This document shows, piece by piece, positions 12,633-20,590 of a DNA stretch of 64,000 bases (positions are counted from its first letter, which is position 1; each line of letters opens with the position of its first letter). The translations under genes were made by a program, and so were the position numbers. The DNA is from Closterium sp. Naga37s-1. Taxonomy: Eukaryota; Streptophyta; Zygnematophyceae; Desmidiales; Closteriaceae. The notes below the pieces were generated by a model that was not told the DNA's origin, made no database searches, and was given only the letters and a program-made list of their open reading frames with translations. The stretch is from positions 372,001 through 436,000 of the forward strand of contig CANJKZ010000538.1 in NCBI GenBank assembly GCA_947471745.1. Reading direction: 5' to 3'.

Positions 12633-12766
12633 GGCCACTGATTGAAGCACGGCCACAAGTCACAGACCCCAAGGGAACCTGCAGTACCTGAGGGGGATAC
12701 CTGCACCTGAAAAAATACCTGAAGTAAGGGGGTCTGTGGCATGTGGGCCGGTCCCAAGCAGTGGCT
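12633..12766. other. Foldback hairpin H4
   Basis: The core is GTCACAGACCCC, near 12,659-12,670, against GGGGTCTGTGGC, near 12,729-12,740. The outer CCACTG/CAGTGG ends are kept and the loop has the same ACCTG repeats. Confidence 0.8.
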
Positions 12767-13127
12767 CTGATTCAAGGAGAAATGCGAAAGCACAAGCAAC
12801 CAACAGACTGACAGAAAAGGACAAGACGATATGATGTGGCAGGCAAGGGTGAGGGCGCGGAGGAAGGGGCACTTAGCTGGTCATGTGAGAGCGAGCAGAA
12901 GGCAGCTGAAGCACCACCAGGTGACTCCTCCCCAGCAGCCCTCCTCCCAGCCTCCCGTGTGCGTCCCTGCACGGCCACAGGGGAGAGGCGTGAGGAAGCG
13001 TCGGTGTTGACCCCACGCCCCTCTCCTCCACCAGCAAGGCACAGACACAGAGCAGCAGTGAGTGCGCATGGAATGGCCAGAAGCACAAGGGAAACACCAG
13101 AAGCTGCCAAATCAGGAAGATAGGAGG

Positions 13128-13261
13128 GGCCACTGATGGAAGCACGGCCACAAGTCACAGACCCCAAGGGAACCTGCAGTACCTGAGGGGGATACCTGCA
13201 CCTGAAAAAACACCTGAAGTAAGGGGGTCTGTGGCATGTGGGCCGGTCCCAAGCAGTGGCA
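13128..13261. other. Foldback hairpin H5
   Basis: This has the same arms and loop as H4. The loop contains CACCTGAAG where the other units have TACCTGAAG, so that change is confined to the loop. Confidence 0.8.
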
Positions 13262-13621
13262 CTGATTCAAGGAGAAGTGCGAAAGCACAAGCGACCAACA
13301 AACTGACAGAAAAGGCCAAGACGATACGATGTGGCAGGCAAGGGTGAGGGCGCGGAGGAAGGGGCACTTAGCTGGTCATGTGAGAGCGAGCAGAAGGCAG
13401 CTGAAGCACCACCAGGTGACTCCTCCCAGCAGCCCTCCTCCCAGCCTCCCATGTGCGTCCCTGCACGGCCACAGGGGAGAGGCGCGAGGGAGCGTCGGTG
13501 TTGACCCCACGCCCCTCCCCTCCACCAGCAAGGCACAGACACAGAGCAGCAGTGAGTGCGCATGGAATGGCCAGAAGCACAAGGGAAACACCAGAAGCTG
13601 CCAAATCAGGAAGATAGGAGG

Positions 13622-13748
13622 GGCCACTGATGGAAGCACGGCCACAAGTCACAGACCCCAAGGGAACCTGCAGTACCTGAGGGGGATACCTGCACCTGAA
13701 AAAAATACCTGAAGTAAGGGGGTCTGTGGCATGTGGGCCGGTCCCAAG
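13622..13748. other. Foldback hairpin H6
   Basis: This is the same structure in the last clean 495-bp unit. One extra A in the loop poly-A run shifts the right arm by one base without touching the stem. Confidence 0.8.
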
Positions 13749-14074
13749 CAGTGGCACTGATTCAAGGAGAAGTGCGAAAGCACGAGCAAGAATAGACTGG
13801 CAAGTACAAGTGATGACGTGGAGGAAGGGGCACTTAGCTGGAAGCGAGAGGAGGTGGCAGTTGAAGGAGCACGGGCAGCAGGCGTGTCCCTCCCACTGTA
13901 GCTCTGCTCTAGCGCTGCTGGTTGGAACGGGGGGGAAGGGGGATGGGCGGGAGAGAGGGGGGGGGGGTAAGGAAGAGGGGAGGGTGCGCTTAGAAGGGCA
14001 GTGAGAGGGAGGGAGGCAGCAGCGGGAAAGAGGATGCATGCATGCAACGTGAGATGGAGCAAGAACGGGAGGAG

Positions 14075-14229
14075 GGCCACTGGTGCACACACAGTCACAA
14101 GCCACAGACCCAGGGGCTGGTTGCTACCTGCAGTGAGAGAGGGCTATACCTGAAGGCATCACCTGGGGGGGGCTTTACCTGAGAGTGAGCGGGGTCTGTG
14201 GGTTGTACCGTGTGCTGCCAGCAGTGGCC
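14075..14229. other. Foldback hairpin H7 (diverged, longest stem)
   Basis: The left arm runs from GGCCACTGG at 14,075 to CCACAGACCC at 14,102-14,111. The right arm runs from GGGTCTGTGG at 14,192-14,201 to CAGTGGCC near 14,222-14,229. About 37 bases per arm pair with a handful of mismatches and bulges. The sequence between and around the arms differs strongly from the 495-bp units, yet the arms still complement each other. Confidence 0.8.
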
Positions 14230-14299
14230 CCCATTTGATGGACGACGGGATGAAGGAAACGCGGAAGCATGGAAAGGGGTGTGATGTGGGATGCGAGGT

Positions 14300-16590
14300 G
14301 GATGCACTTAGCTGACGGTGTTACTGCTGTCTGCTGGCACTTGGTGCTTGAGGCATGAGGTCGACGCACTTAGCTGGCATGAGTTTAGGGATGGGAAGGT
14401 ACTTATCTGAAGCCGACGCACTGCTGAGGGTGAGATGTGCCACCCTTGATCCCAAGCCTCAGATAAGTAACTCGCGAAAGGGACTGTACTCGCGAAATGG
14501 ACCTGCGAAATTCAATTGCGAAATCGATGCACGCAAATGAGTCACGAATTTGAAACGAGAAACTGCATCGCGAGACGATATGGATCCGCAAAGACGATTT
14601 GCAGACATTGAGATGCTGATGACACGCAAAACTGATTGAAAAACGAATTCGCGAATTTGACTAAATGTAACATCACGAAAGGTGCGGCTTGCGACAATAC
14701 CTGAGCTGCAAGACCAAGGATGAGCGTCGATCTGGAAGTTCGTACAGCCGTGCTCTTTGATCCGTGCCTCTCCAAAATCGCGTCCAGCCAAATCGGGGTG
14801 AAATGTCGCGTCCAAAACGACCTGCCACACGCCGAGCATGCAGGCGTCATGTCAGAAATATCGCATGACGATTTTGAATCCAGATGTTGCGAAAACGAAG
14901 GACTCGATGCGGATGTGTTCAAACGTACCTGAGTAGAGATTCCATAGAACATCATGCCGTTGCCAGATTAAGGGCTCCTCCGAACTCCAACTACGCGTGG
15001 CTCTCCATAATCGCGTACAGCCCAATCGGGGAAGATGTTGCGTCGACAACGAACCTGGCACACGTTCCGAGGATGCAGTCGCAACGTCAGAAAATATTGC
15101 ATGTCCATTTCGTATTCTAACTTCAATTACTCCAGACAATGAAATTCGGTGCGCGGAAACTCCTTAGCAGATGCTCTCAGTATTACCTGAGTGGAAAATC
15201 CTTTTGCGCAAAACACGCCGAGTTTCCAAGCTAGATGACGCGACTTCACGCTCCCTTTTCCCGTTAGTGAAGCTCCTACGATTCAGCCGGACGCAGACCA
15301 AACGGCTTCAATCTTGAGAAATTGCATCAGTGAACGTAAGCCTGAGCTCTACATGTCAAAACGCTGAGCTCAAAAGCTATGGTAGCTGAGCTCTAGGAAA
15401 CGAGCAGGTGAGCAGAAGAAGCTGGGTGTGAAAAATGAGAGCAAAAGGCGAAATGTGAGGTTGAGGTGAGAATGACATTGGAATGAGGCGGAGGGGTTGC
15501 GGAATGCCTCGCCTCTCCTTCCCTCACATCCCAACCAACGCTCTTGGGTTCTCACTACTCGAGATCTACCGTCCAAAGTCACTGAGGCGTTTGAAACGAT
15601 TCTCCTGGTTCAGATCTCAGCCGTAGGTCCGAATTTTCCATTTAGCCAACCCCAACCATGCAGGAATCGGTGAAGAAAAGCATCGATCCTGATTGGACTA
15701 CAGGCTAAGCAGTGTGTTGGATGATGAAGACTAATGACGCGGCTGCGAATGGTCGGTCCGGTCAGGTTCAAGTTTTGTCCATGACAGGGAGATTCGAAAG
15801 CCCATTCCATGGCTGGTCAAGAATCGTTCACGTGGCACGTGATTCAGTCGGTCAGTGAAGGAAAAACGAAAATCGCCGACTGATTTCTGTTCGCGTGTCG
15901 CCTCGTCACCTCAGCGGCTACGCGCGTCGAACGACAATGACGTTTTTCAGCGTTGTTTCCGTTGGCAAGGCGGGAGTTGCGGGATTCTCCTGGGTGAACG
16001 TTTGATTTGTGACCTAAAGACCTGCGATTGCCATGTCATCCGAGTCCGCACTGCATGAGGGTCAGTTTGGAAGGCGGCAAGCCCAATCGTTTGAATTTGA
16101 AGTTGTGGTTTGAACCAATGGGACCGACGTAAATCTTAGCCGTGGATGCGATCCATTGCTACGTGGCTGTGGTTGAGATTGGCTGTTGGCTTGCCTTGCC
16201 CTTCATCCTCGCTGACACTGGTCTGTGGATGGCGAAAGTCACCGAATGGGCAAGCAAACGATTCCTGGATAAAGCCTCCTCGTCGCTGATTCGCCAACGG
16301 ACTTGTTATCTTCTGACAGGAGCTTGCCAGTGACGACAATTTCGGAATATACACTGCAAAATGTGAAGCTGGTTATATCAAATGTTGAGATACAGCAAAA
16401 GTGCTGACGAAAATTGATTTTGCTAGTTGAAAACCTGTTTCAGTAGGGGTAAAACTGCTGCCAAGCTTAACTTCTATGTTAACATTGGGCTGTGCATACA
16501 ACAAATGGTTAAATAAACGTGGCTTTGTATGAGCCCTGCAACACTATAAGTTACCCACAAGTCAACATATCAAACTTGTTGACACTTCTC
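14300..16590. other. Single-copy island, no supportable gene
   Basis: This is about 2.3 kb of non-satellite DNA with clearly lower GC than its flanks. It contains CGCGAAA-type short motifs (14,460-14,600) and a degenerate pair of about 120-bp repeats, listed separately. CTCAGGTA occurs on the minus strand near 14,699, 14,928 and 15,186; the second reads CTCAG|GTACGT and looks like a splice donor. Open frames are at most about 137 codons and show no known domain. It may hold exons of a minus-strand gene or regulatory DNA, but nothing is firm. Confidence 0.45.
14765..15118. repeat. Degenerate direct repeat pair, lag about 233 bp
   Basis: The segment from CTCTCCAAAATCGCG (14,768) to TGACGATTTTGAATC matches, with many substitutions, the segment from CTCTCCATAATCGCG (15,001) to GTCCATTTCGTATTC. 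Shared islands include AATCGGGG, GTTGCGTC/GTCGCGTC, CACACG and CGTCAGAAA. Small indels shift the reading frame between copies, which argues against a conserved coding role. Confidence 0.75.
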
Positions 16591-16595
16591 ACAAC

Positions 16596-16850
16596 AGATC
16601 CATGCAAAAACTGCAACCCTCCTCTCATACACCCACTGCATCCCTTCCTGCAGCATAAGAATATCCTACCTATCCCATCCTACTCCATCCCACCTTACCC
16701 CATCGTACAGTAGCCAGTCATTAACTCGCAGCACGCCCAGTGCTGCGGCACCACTCACCCATGGCGACATCTGCCTCACTCAGAATCGACTTCTTCACCA
16801 TGCGGAACTGCAGCACTGTCTCCCTCTCATGCACCCACCGCATCACACCA
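16596..16850 (-). repeat. Diverged duplicate of an exon segment
   Basis: Read on the minus strand, GATGCGGTGGGTGCATGAGAG (near 16,850), followed by CTGCAGTTCCGCATGG, is echoed about 198 bp downstream by GATGCAGTGGGTGTATGAGAG followed by GTTGCAGTTTTTGCATGG (near 16,645-16,600). The second copy has lost the frame and looks like a decayed duplicate of the end of the last proposed exon of the neighbouring gene. Confidence 0.65.
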
Positions 16851-19800
16851 GGTGAACACACCAACTCGCCCACCAATCCACCCGCCGAACCGCCCGCCGA
16901 GCCACTTGTTTGCTCTCCCTCTTCCACTTCTCCCTCCCTGCCTCTCGGCTCCGCCTCGCCACTCGTTTCTCCGTCAGTCCCTGCCAAGGTCTCACTCGCA
17001 CTCCTGTACCGGCCCCCTCGGCACGCCACCAGCTCTCTCAGCCTATCCTCATCCTCATAATAATCCGATGAGAATGACCATCCTCCTGACTCTGCTTCAG
17101 AAGCCTCTGTGGCCGCCTGCCTCTTCTCCTCGCCTGTCAGCCCCACGCCCAAGAGGGCCCTCACCCGCTGCTGTATCGTGCACGCTGCTGCTGACAGGGA
17201 GGATAGGATGTCTGCTGACGTGGACTGGGCCAGCTGCTGCCATGTGTCAGCAGCCTGTGCTGGCATGTCATGTGAATCTTCCACTGCTTCCACTGCTTCC
17301 ACTGCTTCCACTGCTTCCACTGCTTCCACTGCTTCCACTGCTTCCACTGCTTCCACTGCTTCCACTGCTTCCACTGCTTCCACTGCTTCCACTGCTTCCA
17401 CTGCTTCCACTGCTTCCACTGCTTCCACTGCTTCCACTGCTTCCACTGCTTCCACTGCTTCCACTGCTTCCACTGCTTCCACTGCTTCCACTGCTTCCAC
17501 TGCTTCCACTGCTTCCACTGCTTCCACTGCTTCCACTGCTTCCACTGCTTCCACTGCTTCCACTGCTTCCACTGCTTCCACTGCTTCCACTGCTTCCACT
17601 GCTTCCACTGCTTCCACTGCTTCCACTGCTTCCACTGCTTCCACTGCTTCCACTGCTTCCACTGCTTCCACTGCTTCCACTGCTTCCACTGCTTCCACTG
17701 CTTCCACTGCTTCCACTGCTTCCACTGCTTCCACTGCTTCCACTGCTTCCACTGCTTCCACTGCTTCCACTGCTTCCACTGCTTCCACTGCTTCCACTGC
17801 TTCCACTGCTTCCACTGCTTCCACTGCTTCCACTGCTTCCACTGCTTCCACTGCTTCCACTGCTTCCACTGCTTCCACTGCTTCCACTGCTTCCACTGCT
17901 TCCACTGCTTCCACTGCTTCCACTGCTTCCACTGCTTCCACTGCTTCCACTGCTTCCACTGCTTCCACTGCTTCCACTGCTTCCACTGCTTCCACTGCTT
18001 CCACTGCTTCCACTGCTTCCACTGCTTCCACTGCTTCCACTGCTTCCACTGCTTCCACTGCTTCCACTGCTTCCACTGCTTCCACTGCTTCCACTGCTTC
18101 CACTGCTTCCACTGCTTCCACTGCTTCCACTGCTTCCACTGCTTCCACTGCTTCCACTGCTTCCACTGCTTCCACTGCTTCCACTGCTTCCACTGCTTCC
18201 ACTGCTTCCACTGCTTCCACTGCTTCCACTGCTTCCACTGCTTCCACTGCTTCCACTGCTTCCACTGCTTCCACTGCTTCCACTGCTTCCACTGCTTCCA
18301 CTGCTTCCACTGCTTCCACTGCTTCCACTGCTTCCACTGCTTCCACTGCTTCCACTGCTTCCACTGCTTCCACTGCTTCCACTGCTTCCACTGCTTCCAC
18401 TGCTTCCACTGCTTCCACTGCTTCCACTGCTTCCACTGCTTCCACTGCTTCCACTGCTTCCACTGCTTCCACTGCTTCCACTGCTTCCACTGCTTCCACT
18501 GCTTCCACTGCTTCCACTGCTTCCACTGCTTCCACTGCTTCCACTGCTTCCACTGCTTCCACTGCTTCCACTGCTTCCACTGCTTCCACTGCTTCCACTG
18601 CTTCCACTGCTTCCACTGCTTCCACTGCTTCCACTGCTTCCACTGCTTCCACTGCTTCCACTGCTTCCACTGCTTCCACTGCTTCCACTGCTTCCACTGC
18701 TTCCACTGCTTCCACTGCTTCCACTGCTTCCACTGCTTCCACTGCTTCCACTGCTTCCACTGCTTCCACTGCTTCCACTGCTTCCACTGCTTCCACTGCT
18801 TCCACTGCTTCCACTGCTTCCACTGCTTCCACTGCTTCCACTGCTTCCACTGCTTCCACTGCTTCCACTGCTTCCACTGCTTCCACTGCTTCCACTGCTT
18901 CCACTGCTTCCACTGCTTCCACTGCTTCCACTGCTTCCACTGCTTCCACTGCTTCCACTGCTTCCACTGCTTCCACTGCTTCCACTGCTTCCACTGCTTC
19001 TGCTCCCACATTATCCCCATTATCATCACCATCACCAACATCAGCAGCAGCAGCAGCATCAGCTAGAGACGCATTACTATCATCATCATCACCAGCACCA
19101 TCACCAGCACCATCACCAGCACCGGCACCATCATCAGCAGCATAATCATCATCAGCAAAAGGTTTCCCGTTGTCCAAGATGGGTGCACTCAGGTGCATGG
19201 CTGCCCTGGCGAGCTGCTCCGCATCCAACTCTGGAGAAGAGTGAGCATGGGGAGAGGGGGGAGAGGAAGCAGGGGAGAGGAAGCAGGGGAGAGGAAGCAG
19301 GGGAGGGAGCAGCTGAGAGGGCTGAGGTTTCCCGTTGTCCAAGATGGGCACGCTCAGATGCATGGCTGTTCTGGCGAGCTGCTCCGCATCCAACTCTGGA
19401 TGGGGGCAGAGGAGGGGGGGAGGAGGGGGCAAGGGCGTGGATGGGGACAGAGGAGGGGGTAGGGGAGAGGGCAGAGGAAGGAGCAAGGCCGAGGGATGAA
19501 AAAAGTAGTCATCAACTCAGGACTCGCACACCCCCTCCCCGCATTCTCATACCATTTTACCACACTCCACCACACTCACCCCTCCAAGCGCTCACCTCGA
19601 CCTGTGTTCACCCAGTGCCATACAGCAGCAGCCATGGCCAGCATCTCAGGGCTCGCAAGCCCGCTGCCCAGCCTGCTACCATGGCCACCTTTATACCTCG
19701 GCCCACCACACTCAACCCCTCCAAATAAAGTCTCACCTCGGCCTGTGTCTATCCAGTGCCACACAGCAGCAGCCATGGCCAGCATCTCAGGATTCGCATG

Positions 19801-20575
19801 CCCGCCTGCCCACACCACCAGCTGCTTCTTTGCGCTCTCAAACTCCTCCTCCTCGCTCTCCATCCCCTCCCACCACTCCCCACCCCTGCTACCATCCCCA
19901 CTCGTGCCATCCCCTTGCCCTTCCTCCCCCTGCCCTTCCACCCCCTGCGCCTCCTCCCCTTTTCCGTCCCCACCTTGCCCCCTCTCCCCCTGCGCCTCCT
20001 GCCCCTCCCCCTCTTCCTCCGCCCGCCCCTGTCCCTTCTGCACCCCTGTCCGCCTCTCCTCTCTCATCCTCTCCACCACCTCCCTCACCGACGCCGCAAC
20101 CCTCAGTGCCCCCCTCAGTGTTGCGTTAGCAGGGTGTGACTGGGTGGGGTGCGGTTGAGTGGGGTGTGTCTGTTGCACTGCATACTCCACCAGACGAGCA
20201 GAGCTGGAGGCAAGAACCAGAGGGTTGGAGGGACGAGGAATAGAGGCTTGGAAAAGGGTTGGAGGAGTGGGGAGCAAACAGAGAAATTAGATACACTCTG
20301 ATAAGAGTGGCCGAGAGTGCAAAGCAAAGCACAACATCATTTGAGGAAGAGCACACGGTGTCATAAGCGCGATATAGGCAGGCACGAAGCCATGCAACGA
20401 CAGCATGTGGATGCTGGGCATGATGTGCATTTGTGGAAATGAAGCCATACTGCGCAACGCAAGCATGCACTGCAGCAACTTACCTGGGGATGAATATGAC
20501 AGTATCATAATCCAGGGGCTTGGTTGTACACAGGCACCAAGCCATACTCTGCCACCATGTCAATGGTGGGCTTGG
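16759..20575 (-). CDS. Putative multi-exon protein of unknown function with a giant Glu-Ala-Val tract
   Basis: I do not recognise the family. Three minus-strand exons can be proposed. E1 runs from about 20,575 to 20,484 and ends CCCCAG|GTAAGT. E2 is 20,203-19,737, with acceptor TTGCCTCCAG and donor CCGAG|GTGAGA. E3 is 19,230-16,759, with acceptor TTCTCCAG and donor ATGG|GTGAGT. Phases agree: E1 ends on two bases completed by E2, and E2 ends on one base completed by E3, giving TGR-E-LDAEQLAR. In order, the product has KPLDYDTVIFIP, SARLVEYAVQQ, ANATLRGALRVAASVREVVE, a Glu/Gly/Gln-rich segment, NPEMLAMAAAVWHW, LDAEQLARAAMHL, an Asp/Ala-rich acidic run, 191 Glu-Ala-Val triplets, then a mixed-charge region ending VHERETVLQFRMVKKSILSEADVAMG. 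Both gene ends are undefined. The 18-bp satellite lies directly upstream of E1 and is open in the same frame. Transcript evidence would decide whether the gene is real. Confidence 0.5.
17279..18997. repeat. Perfect 9-bp minisatellite, 191 copies (TTCCACTGC)
   Basis: The unit TTCCACTGC is repeated without any variant I can find. The length of 1,719 bases is exactly 191 x 9, and the phase at both ends agrees. On the minus strand, in the frame of the flanking proposed exon, it encodes 191 Ala-Val-Glu triplets. The other open frames (Thr-Ala-Ser, Leu-Pro-Leu, Gln-Trp-Lys) are by-products of the period being a multiple of three. Confidence 0.97.
19160..19395 (-). repeat. Tandem duplication of an exon start (lag 165 bp)
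   Basis: Two 71-bp copies, at 19,160-19,230 and 19,325-19,395, each follow a pyrimidine-rich minus-strand tract ending in AG and encode LDAEQLAR, AMHLS and PILDNGKP. The lower copy continues open into the acidic region and the Glu-Ala-Val tract. The upper copy runs into a CT-rich intron-like sequence with no clear donor, so it looks like a partial duplicate of the exon together with its acceptor. Confidence 0.8.
19500..19815 (-). repeat. Exon-plus-intron duplications near 141-bp spacing
   Basis: Two good copies, with CTCAG landmarks at 19,645 and 19,786, encode PEMLAMAAAVWHW. Each ends in a minus-strand donor (CGAG|GTGAGC and CGAG|GTGAGA). A third, decayed copy is near 19,516. The duplicated unit includes adjoining intron sequence (CCACCACACTCA). 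Only the highest-coordinate copy joins the upstream open frame. The middle copy would need a different acceptor phase, so it is either alternative or a relic. Confidence 0.75.
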
Positions 20576-20590
20576 GCGTTGGGCTTGGGC

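Larger units (their letters stand above)
11482..13850. repeat. Tandem array of 494-495-bp units, about 4.7 copies
   Basis: The landmark CCTGCACGGCCACA occurs at 11,482, 11,976, 12,471, 12,966 and 13,460, and all other landmarks keep the same 494-495 bp spacing. By eye the units differ by only a few percent. Each unit contains a GC-rich block, the string CACTTAGCTGGTCATG, and a foldback hairpin. Each has open frames of about 95 codons on plus and 130 on minus. These carry frame-neutral changes and no recognisable domain, so I do not call a protein. After 13,850 the sequence passes into a diverged relative ending near 14,370. Confidence 0.93.

Noticed and set aside
11747-13712. Repeated open frames of about 95 (plus) and 130 (minus) codons in the 495-bp units as a protein family
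   Set aside because: Both strands are open over the same bases, differences between units do not favour synonymous sites by eye, and no domain is recognisable. They are better explained as duplicated non-coding sequence.
14600-14640. Hammerhead-ribozyme-like CTGATGA near 14,615
   Set aside because: The conserved GAAA partner and the surrounding stems are absent.
17109-19145. Plus-strand Thr-Ala-Ser and Leu-Pro-Leu repeat proteins over the 9-bp array
   Set aside because: They are shadows of the perfect 9-bp repeat. The minus-strand frame has matching splice phases and more protein-like flanks.
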